DNA from: Crocinitomicaceae bacterium
GTDB lineage: Bacteria > Bacteroidota > Bacteroidia > Flavobacteriales_G > Salibacteraceae
Assembly: GCA_002707155.1 (NCBI GenBank)
Contig: PAME01000019.1
Location: 62,001 to 126,000 of the forward strand
Direction of reading: 5' to 3'
Length of the DNA: 64,000 nt
Shown here one piece after another: positions 1-9,295 of the stretch (positions are counted from its first letter, which is position 1; every line of letters starts with the position of its first letter). A model generated the notes under the pieces. It made no database searches. It was not told where the DNA came from and saw only the letters and a list, made by a program, of their open reading frames with translations. Both the position numbers and the translations under genes were made by a program.

Positions 1-1173
1 CGTAACTACTCATTCAAAACCAACCCTGCAAAAGGCGATCGATCTCCTTTTGTTTTTGCTTATACGAGCGACTCAAGAGCAGGACAGGGTGGTGGAGAGC
101 GAAATTTATACGGTGCGAATTATTATGTCATGCAGCGTATTGTCGCTTATTCGAATGCACAGAATGCTGCTTTTTTGCAGTTTACTGGCGATATGATTAA
201 CGGTTATTTGGCCGAAAAACAAGAAATGAATTTACAATATGCAAACTGGAAACGTTCGTTGGAGCCTTATTCTTCATTTTTCCCGATAAATGTGGCAATG
301 GGAAATCACGAGGCGCTCGTGAATTACTTTTCCAGTCCTGAGACGGAAGAAGGCTTAGGCATTGATCGCTTTCCTTTTGAAACTGAAAGTGCCGAGGCCG
401 TTTTTGCAACGAATTTTAGTAATCCATTTTCTGAATTAAAATCAGAGGATGGTTCACTTTACGATCCAGATTCCAATACGACTGACTTTCCTCCTTATAA
501 TGAAACTGTGTTTTCTTATATACATGGAAACTGTGCAATGTTGGTGCTGAATTCAAATTACTGGTATGCTTATGCTTTAACGCGATACCCCGGCACTTCT
601 GGAAATATTCACGCCTACATTATGGATAATCAGTTGGAATGGTTCAAAGACGAATTGAGGAAGTATGAAAACGATGAAGATATTGATCATGTTTTTGTGA
701 CTTTGCACACTCCGTTTTTTCCTAATGGAGGACATGTAATAGACGATATGTGGTATAACGGTAAAAACTGGCCAAGACCGATAGTTGACGGTGAAAAGGT
801 AGAAAAAGGAATTATTGAGCGTAGAGATGAATTATTGGACGCAATGATTAACCAATCTACTAAGGTTAGAGCTGCGCTGACAGGAGATGAGCACAATTAT
901 GCAAAAACTAAAATTACAGAAGCAATGCCGCGTTATCCTGAAAACTGGGAAAGACCCAAATTGAAATTAAAACGAACGATTTACCAAATAAACAATGGTT
1001 CTGCTGGAGCTCCTTATTACGCTAAAGAGAAAACGCCTTGGTCAGAATTTGCTACCAATTTTTCAACACAAAATGTCGTGGTTCTTGTTCGCGTAAATGG
1101 CAAAAATGTGAACGTAGAAGTCAAAAATCCTTTTACAGAGGAATTAGTGGATGCATTTGAATTAGCAAAATGA
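1..1173 (+). CDS. Metallophosphoesterase (calcineurin-like / purple-acid-phosphatase-like), 5'-truncated by window edge
   Basis: The frame is open from base 1, so the ATG at 130 is internal and the true start lies upstream. Motifs of the calcineurin-like metallophosphatase fold appear in order: a TSDSR block (about 22-26 of the visible protein; the usual GDxR-type metal site), FTGDMINGY, MGNHE, TLHTPFF and a terminal GDEHNY. Together these give the Asp/Asn/His ligands of a dinuclear metal centre. In this family the enzyme hydrolyses phosphomonoesters or diesters; the substrate cannot be read from sequence. The large insertions and the overall pattern fit a periplasmic or secreted enzyme, but the signal peptide is outside the window. 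There is no T9SS tail; the protein ends in a short beta-rich domain. It overlaps the next gene by ATGA, so the two are probably co-transcribed. Confidence 0.85.
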   Translation, partial: RNYSFKTNPAKGDRSPFVFAYTSDSRAGQGGGERNLYGANYYVMQRIVAYSNAQNAAFLQFTGDMINGYLAEKQEMNLQYANWKRSLEPYSSFFPINVAMGNHEALVNYFSSPETEEGLGIDRFPFETESAEAVFATNFSNPFSELKSEDGSLYDPDSNTTDFPPYNETVFSYIHGNCAMLVLNSNYWYAYALTRYPGTSGNIHAYIMDNQLEWFKDELRKYENDEDIDHVFVTLHTPFFPNGGHVIDDMWYNGKNWPRPIVDGEKVEKGIIERRDELLDAMINQSTKVRAALTGDEHNYAKTKITEAMPRYPENWERPKLKLKRTIYQINNGSAGAPYYAKEKTPWSEFATNFSTQNVVVLVRVNGKNVNVEVKNPFTEELVDAFELAK

Positions 1174-1712
1174 TTGATCAAGCCAAAGAATTGCTAAGAA
1201 AGGCTCAGTTAAAGGCACGACATGATCTAAGTCCTAAACAAAGAGTTATAGCATCAGAACGAGTTTGTAATCGATTGGTAGAACTAGTTAAGACTAAAAA
1301 ACCGAAAGCAGCACATTGTTTTATTCCAATGGGAAATGAAATAGATACTAAGCCTTTTATAGAATACTGTTTGTTTAAATCAATAACAGTAGTTTCGCCT
1401 AAAACATTGAAAAATAAACGGTTAAAGCATTTGGTTTTGAGTGATTTAAATTCAATTGAAAGTGGCGTTTTTGGTACTGTCTATCCTTCGGGTAACATTG
1501 AATTTTCTGGGGAGCTAGATTTAATTATAGTTCCAGGGCTAGCATTCGATAATGATGGAGGTAGGCTGGGATACGGAGGCGGCTATTACGACACCTTTCT
1601 AAGCGATTATTCCAATGCTTTAAAAGTTGGAGTAGGTTTTAATAAACAATTGGTCGACAAGGTGCCGCTGGAAGAGCATGATGTTCGTTTGGATAGTGTT
1701 TTTTTAGGTTAG
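1170..1712 (+). CDS. 5-formyltetrahydrofolate cyclo-ligase family protein
   Basis: This 180-residue protein matches the usual length of 5-formyltetrahydrofolate cyclo-ligase (MTHFS/YgfA), which uses ATP to convert 5-formyl-THF to 5,10-methenyl-THF in the cytosol. Diagnostic features are the basic N-terminal helix, the FIPMGNEIDTKPFI strand-loop, the LIIVPGLAFD segment and the C-terminal glycine-rich GRLGYGGGYYDTFL signature that binds the ATP phosphates. The ATG start overlaps the stop of the metallophosphoesterase gene (ATGA), which implies translational coupling. The two functions are not obviously related, so this is probably economical packing. Confidence 0.9.
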   Translation: MIDQAKELLRKAQLKARHDLSPKQRVIASERVCNRLVELVKTKKPKAAHCFIPMGNEIDTKPFIEYCLFKSITVVSPKTLKNKRLKHLVLSDLNSIESGVFGTVYPSGNIEFSGELDLIIVPGLAFDNDGGRLGYGGGYYDTFLSDYSNALKVGVGFNKQLVDKVPLEEHDVRLDSVFLG

Positions 1713-1911
1713 CAGTAATATATGATTAAATTCTACCTTCGTTGTGATTAAAACTCAAGTTAAATTTGCAGACGTTATAGGAACTGCGTTTGATCTTTTA
1801 CTTAGCTAAACTGAAATGATTAAGCCGCTTTTATTTTTATGGTGCTTTAATAATGCACTAACAAATCATAAGTTTCTAAGTATTGCAGTTCATGCTAAAA
1901 AGTAGATAATA

Positions 1912-2139
1912 TCAATCTGCTAATTCTTCAGCGGCAATTCCCTCGATTTGCAATGATTTTGCAAGCCCATCTGCTGAGATGGTTTTCAAGCCTTCAACTC
2001 GCAGAACCTTATCGCAATCTTCTAAATCAACAGACCATTTGAGAATTGCGCTGTGTGCATCAAATAGGGGAGAAATCAGTCGAAGAATTTGCTCCGACTG
2101 AATATCTGTTTTAAGAACAATTACATTCTTATTTTCCAT
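1912..2139 (-). CDS. Small ferredoxin-fold-like (HMA-like) protein
   Basis: A 75-residue reading frame with ATG at 2139-2137 that overlaps the stop of the upstream membrane-protein gene by 11 bases. A longer in-frame extension upstream lies wholly in the shadow of that gene and is rejected. The pattern (NVIVLKTDI, then a helix, LKWSVDLEDCDKVLRVEG, then a second helix) resembles the beta-alpha-beta ferredoxin-like fold of heavy-metal-associated domains. The CxxC metal motif of true HMA domains is absent; the only cysteine is in EDCDK. Similar short proteins occur in Bacteroidota. It is third in a likely operon behind an ECF sigma factor and a membrane protein. The function is unknown. Confidence 0.7.
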   Translation of the reverse strand: MENKNVIVLKTDIQSEQILRLISPLFDAHSAILKWSVDLEDCDKVLRVEGLKTISADGLAKSLQIEGIAAEELAD

Positions 2140-2575
2140 CTTCTGGGTGTTTGATTTCTTCAATAATCTCAACCGAATCATCGTTGTCCAAATCATTAAC
2201 GTATTCGCTATAAGCTTTTTCGCCTTTTTCTTCCCAAAACTTGTCGTAATGTGCCCATTTAGAAAAATCGCGTTTTTTCTCTTTTCTTGTTCCGCACTGA
2301 TCGTCGTTTTTGTGGTGAGATTTTTTGCCTCCAGATCCGCTGTTTCCGCCGCCAAATCCAAACAATATTTTGGCTAAAAAGAACAATCCAACTGCTTGCC
2401 AGTAGGTAATCATAGGCAAATCGAATAGCTCAGGCATTAGCCAATTCCAAAGGGACATTAATATGTATCCAAAAAGGATAGCTAGCGCGCCTATTGCGAC
2501 GATTCCGAATAAGACAATGCCCACAATTATTATTGGACTTTTGCCTCTCATTTTGTGTTTAAAGTAATTTTCCAT
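2129..2575 (-). CDS. Two-helix membrane protein with acidic cytosolic tail, ECF-sigma partner
   Basis: This 148-residue protein starts at ATG 2575-2573. Two hydrophobic stretches (about residues 13-42 and 53-73) flank the motif WNWLMPELFDLP, followed by a Gly/Ser-rich hinge, a His/Lys-rich patch and a charged tail ending in acidic residues. I recall proteins with the WNWLMP-type core encoded directly after ECF sigma factors in several phyla; that is memory, not a search result. It begins 23 bases after the sigma gene and overlaps the next small gene, so the three form an operon. A role as membrane partner or regulator of the sigma factor is possible but inferred only from context; no zinc-binding anti-sigma motif is visible. 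Confidence 0.75.
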   Translation of the reverse strand: MENYFKHKMRGKSPIIIVGIVLFGIVAIGALAILFGYILMSLWNWLMPELFDLPMITYWQAVGLFFLAKILFGFGGGNSGSGGKKSHHKNDDQCGTRKEKKRDFSKWAHYDKFWEEKGEKAYSEYVNDLDNDDSVEIIEEIKHPEDGK

Positions 2576-2598
2576 TTTTCTATTTATTAAATCAGTTT

Positions 2599-3144
2599 CT
2601 AATTATTTAATTCTCTTTTAATAGCTTTACTAAGCTTCGATAATGCTCTGTGTCTTCTTGACATTAGAGTTCCTTCAGGAGTTCTGGTTTCTTCCGAGAT
2701 TTCTCTAAATGTGTACTCTTCAAAATCAACAGCCAGAATAATTTCACGATCCATTGGATTAAGCAGAGACATGGCTTCCTTAAGTGATACGAGTGTTTTG
2801 TCAGAATACAATTGTTCTGAATGCTCATACATCAATTCGGCAAATTCGATCCATTTTGCTTCCATCTTATCCGATTCGATCTCCTCTTCTGATTCTGTCT
2901 TTTTTTTGCGCATACCGTCAATCAATTTGTTTTTAATCGATCGATATACAAAACCTGCAACGTTGCTAATTGGCCCGTACCCGTCGGCACCGGCAAATAA
3001 GTTATACGCTACGTCTTGAAGAATGTCTTCCGGATCTTTTTGTGCACTTGCTTTTATTCTAGAACCCACATAATTTTTGAGGGTAGAATATTCATCCTTA
3101 AAAAAGGATTCGAGCTTTTGCTTATTTTCAGTTTCGGGTGACAT
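2599..3144 (-). CDS. ECF-type RNA polymerase sigma factor
   Basis: The 181-residue protein has sigma region 2 in its first half (ILQDVAYNLF, then the promoter-melting helix FVYRSIKNKLIDGMRKKK) and a region 4 helix-turn-helix in the second half (MDREIILAVDFEEYTFREIS, then TPEGTLMSRRHRALSKL). This is the layout of extracytoplasmic-function sigma factors, which redirect RNA polymerase to stress- or surface-related promoters. I choose the ATG at 3144; an in-frame TTG two codons upstream (3150) is possible. The acidic linker EEEIESD between the regions is ordinary for the group. It heads the operon with the WNWLMP-type membrane protein and the small HMA-like protein, with no recognisable anti-sigma gene nearby. 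Confidence 0.88.
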   Translation of the reverse strand: MSPETENKQKLESFFKDEYSTLKNYVGSRIKASAQKDPEDILQDVAYNLFAGADGYGPISNVAGFVYRSIKNKLIDGMRKKKTESEEEIESDKMEAKWIEFAELMYEHSEQLYSDKTLVSLKEAMSLLNPMDREIILAVDFEEYTFREISEETRTPEGTLMSRRHRALSKLSKAIKRELNN

Positions 3145-3264
3145 TTTCAAAAGACTACATCAAGCAGTTCATTTATAAAGACGCAAGTTTTATTTTTCCT
3201 TGCACTTAATTTCAAATTAAAAATTTTGTTGTTTCAGTCGTATCTACATAATTGTTCAGACGTC

Positions 3265-3493
3265 ATGGATTATAAAGAAGTTATTCCTAGTATTCGAAGG
3301 GAAAACAATTTTAAAATTAAATGACATATTTGGCGCTATGCTTTATTTTGGCACTGCACCGGGAGACTATTCGGGAAGATATTACATTGATAAATATGGA
3401 ACGGAGTATCGAGAGTAAGTATTTAAAGTTTCTGTTGGGTTTCGCATCATCAATCCATTGTGGAAAAACCTGTTGGTGCAATTTAAAGAGTAG
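3265..3493 (+). pseudogene. Decayed short gene (relic)
   Basis: The gap between 3145 and 3574 holds protein-like sequence broken twice. An ATG at 3265 opens 19 codons (MDYKEVIPSIRRENNFKIK) to a TGA. Shifting one base continues as NDIFGAMLYFGTAPGDYSG and onward to a TAA at 3416-3418. The same frame then resumes as VFKVSVGFRIINPLWKN to a TAG at 3491-3493. The continued composition across both breaks suggests a former coding region, and the last piece resembles an outer-membrane beta strand. The parent family is not recognised. It could also be chance. Confidence 0.35.
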
Positions 3494-3574
3494 GTAATGT
3501 TAACTGGTTTAAGAATAATATAAACCTTTTGTTATCTATTTTTAGTGCATAGTAAATAACTCTTTACCATGTTA

Positions 3575-4024
3575 TCAAATTACTACCAGCACTTCTGGAT
3601 AATCTTTTTTGAAGGTATTGTACTCTTTTTTAAGGCATTCAGAAAAGTTATTCTGTTCAATGCAAATCATTTGAAGGTTTGAAGTGTTTTGCATCCAATT
3701 TAGGATTGCTTTTCCTCCTTGGTCTCCAATTTCACAGCCTACTAATCCTATTTCGCTAACTGACAAGGGCAAGCTTTGCGCTAAATCAATTGCCCCTGCA
3801 TCGCCGATTAGGTTATAGCTAAAGCTAATAGAATCAATTCTTGCTGCGTCATTGCCTTGTTGCAAAATCATAGCAATCGCTTTAGCGTCAGTTGCGTTTA
3901 AATCTAAGCTCCTGAAATGAAGAACTGTTGGACATACCTCCATTTTCTCAATGCTTTCTGCTAGTTTAAGGCAACTTGAAGTTCCTTTTTTCCTTAAAAT
4001 AAAAGCGATTTTTTTTTGAAGCAT
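3575..4024 (-). CDS. Small leucine-rich-repeat protein (ribonuclease-inhibitor type)
   Basis: A 149-residue protein without signal peptide or membrane segment. Three or four repeats have the pattern of ribonuclease-inhibitor-type LRRs: LHFRSLDLNATDAKAIAMIL, IDSISFSYNLIGDAGAIDLA, SEIGLVGCEIGDQGGKAIL and LQMICIEQNNFSE. Each gives a strand, a turn and a helix with the xNxIGDxGA-like signature. Such repeats usually build a curved scaffold for protein binding. No catalytic domain is attached, and neighbouring genes give no partner. The promoter-proximal side (4025-4238) is AT-rich and shows no clear promoter element on this strand. Confidence 0.7.
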   Translation of the reverse strand: MLQKKIAFILRKKGTSSCLKLAESIEKMEVCPTVLHFRSLDLNATDAKAIAMILQQGNDAARIDSISFSYNLIGDAGAIDLAQSLPLSVSEIGLVGCEIGDQGGKAILNWMQNTSNLQMICIEQNNFSECLKKEYNTFKKDYPEVLVVI

Positions 4025-4238
4025 TATACCATTAAAATTAAATATCAGTATGGATCAGTTTAATCTATCAGCAAATATATCTAGGGTAATACCATAGGTG
4101 TTTATTCTGAAGCTAATTTTCAATACGTTGTAATAAAGTTAAAGCTATTGTTATTAATATCTTCCTTGTTGATTAAGCAATTAAAAGTCTTGAAAAATTT
4201 GATCCAAAAGACCTTAACTTCGCTGCTCAAATTTTTTT

Positions 4239-7200
4239 ATGAAAAGCCTATACACCCTACTTTTTACCTTATTTCTAACTCACATTTTACTTGCTCAAAG
4301 CGCCGATACCGCCAGCTACCCTTATTGGATAGAAATGATGCAAGATCAAGATGTGAATTTTTACAAAACCCAAAAAGCATTTAATACTTACTGGGAAAAT
4401 AGAACGGTTGAAAAAGGCAGTGGTTTTAAACCTTTTAAAAGATGGGAATGGTACATTCAAAACGAATTAAATGCAGATGGAACTTACCCAAACCCAGAAA
4501 GAGCTGATCAGGAGTTTAAAAAATTTGATAAACGTTACAATACTTCAAATACAGTAAATTCAAATGGTTATACAGTTCAATCAACAAGAGGTTCATGGAC
4601 TAATTTAGGGCCCGTGACTTTGCCCTCTAATGGAACAGGACAGCCCAATGGACTCGGGAGAATTAACTGCGTTGGACTGCACCCGAGCGATACGGGGATA
4701 ATTTTAGTAGGCGCTCCAGAAGGGGGAATTTGGCGTACGGCAAATCATGGAAAAACTTGGACCAGCAATACCGATACACTTATCAGCATGCAGGTATCAT
4801 CAATTCGGTTTAATCCGAAAAATCCTTCAATAGTTTATGCGGGAACGGGAGATAGGGATGCGGGTAATAGAAATCAACGGGGAGTTCTAAAAAGTACCGA
4901 TGGAGGTGTTTCTTGGAACTTATCAAGTACGGGTATGGGTAATAGGGTTGTAGGTATGCTAGCGATTAATCCCAATAACCCTGATACTATTTTGGCTGCA
5001 ACGAACAGCGGAGTATATCGAACGTTAAACGCCGGCGTAAATTGGACAAGGGTTTCTTCTGTTACGTCCCATTTTAAAGATGTAGTTTACAAGCCAGGGG
5101 ATCCACAATATGCATATGCAACTGCTAACGGAGATTTTTATCGATCGACGAATTGGGGAGCTTCTTGGACTAAAATTACTTCAGGATTGCCCACAGATGG
5201 AACAAGGGGAGTTATTGCTGTTTCACCAAATAGTGTTTCTAGCGTCTCCTTTGTGCTAGTCAAAGGAAGTGCTTACAAAGGAACGTATCAATCTACAAAT
5301 AGCGGTACGTCATTTACTGTTAAGTCAACAACACCTAATATTATGGACTGGTCGACCACTGGTTCAGGCACTAGCGGACAAGGTTGGTACAATTTAGATG
5401 CTGCAACTGATCCGAATAATATTGACGATTTATATGTAGGAGGAGTCAATATTTTTAAATCTACGAATCAAGGAGTTAATTGGTTGATTAATGCCCATTG
5501 GGTGGGTAATTCAACAACTCCAGCTGTGCATGCAGATCATCACGCTTTAGAATGGTCGCCTGACGGTAAACGATTGTATTCTGGGAACGATGGTGGAATT
5601 AACTATACTTCGGACGGAGGGAAAACATGGATTAATATTAGCAGTGGATTAGCAATTAGTCAAATTTATAAGATAGGGCAAGCTGAATTTGATAAAGACC
5701 TGGTAGAAAATGGTTATCAAGACAATGGATCAGCTTTATTTGATCATGGAAAATGGATTACAAACAGAGGTGGAGACGGAATGGAGTGTGCCATTGATAA
5801 AAACGATAATAATTATATGTACGCTTCCGTTTATTATGGAAATATTGCTCGGTCAAGTAATAGGGGGCTAAATTTTTCGGCGATTGCTGCGGATGGTCGA
5901 AATGGAATTAATGAATCTGGAGCATGGGTAGCTCCATATCTGATTGATGAAGGAAACTCAAATACCATGTTTATAGGTTATAAAAACCTATGGAGGTCGA
6001 CCAATGTTAAAGCGTCAAATGCAAATGCTGTATCGTGGACAAAAATCTCAAATAATTTAGGAGGGTCAAATAGCCGCAACATTAGCGTTTTAGAGCAATC
6101 GCCAGCAAACCCCAATGTACTTTATGTTTACCGAAGTGATAGAAAGCTATTTAGAACAGATAATGCCAATGCAGCCACGGTAACTTGGGTTGATATTACA
6201 ACCAGCTTGCCATCAAATTCAACTACAACAGATATGGAAGCACACCCTTATTTGCCTAACGTTATATACATGACGCATAACCGGAAAGTTTACAAGTCGA
6301 TTAACAAAGGCGCTACTTGGACGGATATATCTTCAAACCTTCCAAGCATTAATCTAAGATGCATAGTGTTTGATAGACAAAGCTCTGAAGGAATTTATGT
6401 TGGAGGAACTCCAAGTATTTATTACAAGGACAGTAGTATGACAAACTGGGTTTCATTTTATGACGGTTTGCCAACGGACATATCTGTGACAGAGTTAGAG
6501 ATTGCATACGATACGGTTACTCCAGCGTTTAGCCAAATAAGGGCCGCTACTTACGGACGAGGCTTATGGAGCTCTGATTTATACGATTCTGGAACTAATG
6601 CTCCTTTGGTAAATTTTGAAATTCAAGGATCAAAAAATGGTTGTGAAGGACCAACTATTGAATTACAGGACCGATCAGCTTACAGCCCTAGCTCTTGGTC
6701 ATGGACAATTACTCCAAATACTTACACGCTTATGAATGGTAGTAAGTTGACCGATAAGAACGTGAAGGTAAGAATTGATTCTGCAGGTTTTTATTCGGTT
6801 AAATTGAGCGTATCTAATGCCAACGGAGCAGATTCTGTAACATTCATGAATCATATGATTTATACTAAAAAATCAGTTTCGGGTTGTACTACTACCACAA
6901 GGAATGGAACGGGCTTCGGTATAGGAATCGCTCGAGTTGCGTTTGAAGATATCGATAATACAACACCAACATTTAATGGAGTAGATTCATGGTTGGACTA
7001 TACCTGCGGAAATATTGCTTTCGTGGAGCCAAATAGTAAGTACCCTATTTTTGTTACAACTGGGCGTTCCTATGACGAATTTGTAGAGGTGTATATTGAT
7101 TTTAATAACGATAATGATTTTTCTGATATAGGTGAAAGAGTGGTTAATTCCGCTAAATTCAAAGGCACTCATTTAGATACTATTGCTATTCCAGCAACAG

Positions 7201-8804
7201 GATTGTTCAACACTTTTCTAAAAATGCGCGTGATGAGTGATTTCAACTCCTTATCGAATAATCCTTGCAAAGCATTAAATTACGGAGAAGCTGAAGAGTA
7301 TTTGGTATACATAAATTCACCAGAAATCGATATTCTTTCAAGTAAAGACTCTTTGTGTGCAGGCAACTCTGCAATATTTGAAGCTGATATTAAGGGTATT
7401 GTAGATTCACTGCAGTGGAACTTTGGAAGCACTGCAACTCCACAGTTTGCTGCTGGAACAGGCCCTCATAAGGTTTCATTTGGAAGCTATGCCGGTAACA
7501 AAATTATTGAGTTAGTTGCTGATTCAGGTAATTTTGGATTCGATACGCTTGTTGTTTTGTCTCAACCGCAAGCTGCGTTAACCGCAGGACTGAATCCAGT
7601 TTGCGCCAATACTGAGCTAACTCTTTTGAGTTCAGATACGGTAAATGGATTGAAGTATGAATGGTTTAAAAATGGAGTATCAATCAATAAATTTGATTCT
7701 AACCTTACAATTGCAAATACAGTAATTGCCGACTCTGGAGTATATTCTTATGTAGCAGCGAAATTTAAATGTAGGGATACTTCTAATCTGATAACCATAA
7801 GTGTACTTGATGCTCCTACGGCAAACTTTAGCGGTTCTGCTGCTAGCCAATGTTTGCAATCCAATTCCTTTAGCTTTTCTAATAATTCTAATGGAAACCA
7901 GTTAATGACTCCAACATGGACTTTTGGAGACGGATTTAGCCTTTCAGCAAATAGCGCACAGCATTCCTATTCTGTAGCAGGTTTGTATCGGATAAATTTG
8001 ACTATTCGCAATCAGTTCGGCTGCTCAGATTCTTTCCATAAAATGGTTTATGTAAATGAAAATCCAGTTGCACAGTTCACGGCCAACGATACCAATTTTT
8101 GCGAGGATAATGCAGTTGTCGTATTAAAATCAAATTCGAGTATTGGCAAAGGAAATTTAACTACCAATTGGGACTTTGGAGATGGAAGTTCTAGTACGCT
8201 AGATTCAGTAAGTCATACTTATTTAGATACCGGAAAAATGGAAGTAATTCTGGTATCTATATCTGATTCCTCTTGCACTGATACCGCTAGGAAACGGATT
8301 ACTATTTCCCCGCTTCCAAACAGTAGCTTTGCAAGTACTGCTGTTAACTCAAGTACATTTACGTTTACCCCAACAAATACTAACTATGTTAGCTATCAAT
8401 GGAAGTTTGGCGATGGAAATACATCTACGAAAACTATTCCGACTCATTCCTATGTGCAGCAAGGTGCTCAAGTAGTTGAGCTTAGAGTATCTGATAAGCT
8501 AGCATGCAGTTCAATGGGTACTGGAGAAGTTCAAATTGAGGAGGTAAGCGGAATTGAGGTAAATCAAATTGAAGGAATATCTATTTTTCCTAACCCAAAC
8601 AAAGGAGCATTTACGGTGCATTTTGCAACAGAAGGTTTGGTTAGTTTAAGGTTGATAAACAACCTTGGTCAAGCTGTTTGGTTTAAGGAAGCTGAAATTG
8701 AAAAAGAAGAAAATGTAGCAATTACAAATATCTCAAAGGGTGTTTATATTCTCTATGTTGAGTTGAACGGACTAGTGAATAGTCACAAGATCATCGTAAA
8801 CTAA
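4239..8804 (+). CDS. Secreted BNR-repeat/GEVED/PKD protein with T9SS sorting domain
   Basis: A 1521-residue exported protein. Residues 1-20 form a signal peptide ending LLAQS. Residues about 115-780 hold a beta-propeller-like region with many Asp-box (BNR) motifs: ANHGKTWTS, STDGGVSWN, NAGVNWT, NWGASWT, NQGVNWL, TSDGGKTW, NKGATWTD. This is the VPS10/sortilin-like family often annotated as glycosyl hydrolase, although no glycosidase catalytic residues can be assigned. A GEVED domain follows (VYIDFNNDNDFSDIGER through YGEAEEYLVYI), then an Ig-like stretch and three PKD domains marked by TFGDG, DFGDG and KFGDG. The last about 75 residues (ISIFPNPNKGAF onward) are a type A T9SS C-terminal sorting signal. 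It probably acts on the cell surface or is released. Downstream lies a decayed copy of helicase sequence. Confidence 0.92.
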   Translation: MKSLYTLLFTLFLTHILLAQSADTASYPYWIEMMQDQDVNFYKTQKAFNTYWENRTVEKGSGFKPFKRWEWYIQNELNADGTYPNPERADQEFKKFDKRYNTSNTVNSNGYTVQSTRGSWTNLGPVTLPSNGTGQPNGLGRINCVGLHPSDTGIILVGAPEGGIWRTANHGKTWTSNTDTLISMQVSSIRFNPKNPSIVYAGTGDRDAGNRNQRGVLKSTDGGVSWNLSSTGMGNRVVGMLAINPNNPDTILAATNSGVYRTLNAGVNWTRVSSVTSHFKDVVYKPGDPQYAYATANGDFYRSTNWGASWTKITSGLPTDGTRGVIAVSPNSVSSVSFVLVKGSAYKGTYQSTNSGTSFTVKSTTPNIMDWSTTGSGTSGQGWYNLDAATDPNNIDDLYVGGVNIFKSTNQGVNWLINAHWVGNSTTPAVHADHHALEWSPDGKRLYSGNDGGINYTSDGGKTWINISSGLAISQIYKIGQAEFDKDLVENGYQDNGSALFDHGKWITNRGGDGMECAIDKNDNNYMYASVYYGNIARSSNRGLNFSAIAADGRNGINESGAWVAPYLIDEGNSNTMFIGYKNLWRSTNVKASNANAVSWTKISNNLGGSNSRNISVLEQSPANPNVLYVYRSDRKLFRTDNANAATVTWVDITTSLPSNSTTTDMEAHPYLPNVIYMTHNRKVYKSINKGATWTDISSNLPSINLRCIVFDRQSSEGIYVGGTPSIYYKDSSMTNWVSFYDGLPTDISVTELEIAYDTVTPAFSQIRAATYGRGLWSSDLYDSGTNAPLVNFEIQGSKNGCEGPTIELQDRSAYSPSSWSWTITPNTYTLMNGSKLTDKNVKVRIDSAGFYSVKLSVSNANGADSVTFMNHMIYTKKSVSGCTTTTRNGTGFGIGIARVAFEDIDNTTPTFNGVDSWLDYTCGNIAFVEPNSKYPIFVTTGRSYDEFVEVYIDFNNDNDFSDIGERVVNSAKFKGTHLDTIAIPATGLFNTFLKMRVMSDFNSLSNNPCKALNYGEAEEYLVYINSPEIDILSSKDSLCAGNSAIFEADIKGIVDSLQWNFGSTATPQFAAGTGPHKVSFGSYAGNKIIELVADSGNFGFDTLVVLSQPQAALTAGLNPVCANTELTLLSSDTVNGLKYEWFKNGVSINKFDSNLTIANTVIADSGVYSYVAAKFKCRDTSNLITISVLDAPTANFSGSAASQCLQSNSFSFSNNSNGNQLMTPTWTFGDGFSLSANSAQHSYSVAGLYRINLTIRNQFGCSDSFHKMVYVNENPVAQFTANDTNFCEDNAVVVLKSNSSIGKGNLTTNWDFGDGSSSTLDSVSHTYLDTGKMEVILVSISDSSCTDTARKRITISPLPNSSFASTAVNSSTFTFTPTNTNYVSYQWKFGDGNTSTKTIPTHSYVQQGAQVVELRVSDKLACSSMGTGEVQIEEVSGIEVNQIEGISIFPNPNKGAFTVHFATEGLVSLRLINNLGQAVWFKEAEIEKEENVAITNISKGVYILYVELNGLVNSHKIIVN

Positions 8805-8824
8805 ATTGAGTTATTGCTAGGGAC

Positions 8825-9240
8825 TCAAATTAGACCGATTCTCATCTTATACTTTTTTTAGTCTGCTATTGATGGTTTTTTTCAATCGCCTTTTCTGTGA
8901 CTTCAGACTTATTATAGCTTAAGCAACGGTTTGCTGGAGTTCAATAACTCCAATTGGATTTTATGGATTTAAGCTCGCTTAAGAATTAAGCCCGCAATGC
9001 CTTCTTTGGCTTACGATTCTTAATTAAGTCGGGGATTCCTTCTCCTTTTCATTGTACAACAATGAAACACGCGCTCTATAAATTTTGAGTGCTCGACGAT
9101 TGCGATGAGTAAATTCTTTAAGGTGCCCTGGACGTTGATAGCGAATACTAATCCTAGTTCAAATTATTTTTTGCAACCATGAAAGCAGTTATACTATTTT
9201 TTTGTTGCAAAATTGAAAGCATAATATCAAATAAAAATCT
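8825..9240 (-). pseudogene. Decayed copy of the 3' end of the DbpA-like helicase gene
   Basis: The roughly 500-base gap after the BNR gene is not empty. From the BNR stop to about 9145 it aligns colinearly with bases 10567-11010, the 3' end of the helicase gene. Shared blocks include gagttcaataactccaa-like, ttatggattt, cattgcgatg and taaattcttt. A deletion of about 100 bases falls opposite 10795-10888. Weaker matches reach about 9240, for example accatgaaagca matching near 11129. An extra A in a poly-A run shifts the frame and several stops interrupt it, so it is not functional. It is one half of a duplicated junction; the other copy is at 10501-11010. Confidence 0.85.
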
Positions 9241-9295
9241 AAGTTTTTATTTCTTTTTATGTTCCCTTTAATGTAAAGTCAATAAAGGAATGCGG

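Noticed and set aside
1816..1905. A 29-codon frame (ATG 1816) downstream of a TAAATTTG-like element
   Set aside because: Composition is that of random AT-rich DNA and there is no continuation or recognisable motif. The 1713-1911 gap is treated as featureless.
2140..2361. Upstream extension of the HMA-like small protein to a start at 2361
   Set aside because: It runs through the membrane-protein gene in another frame with Lys/Thr-rich shadow sequence; the ATG at 2139 begins the domain-like part.
4650..6600. Repeated Asp-box segments in the BNR gene as DNA repeats
   Set aside because: The repetition is at protein-motif level only; nucleotide sequences differ, so these are normal propeller blades.
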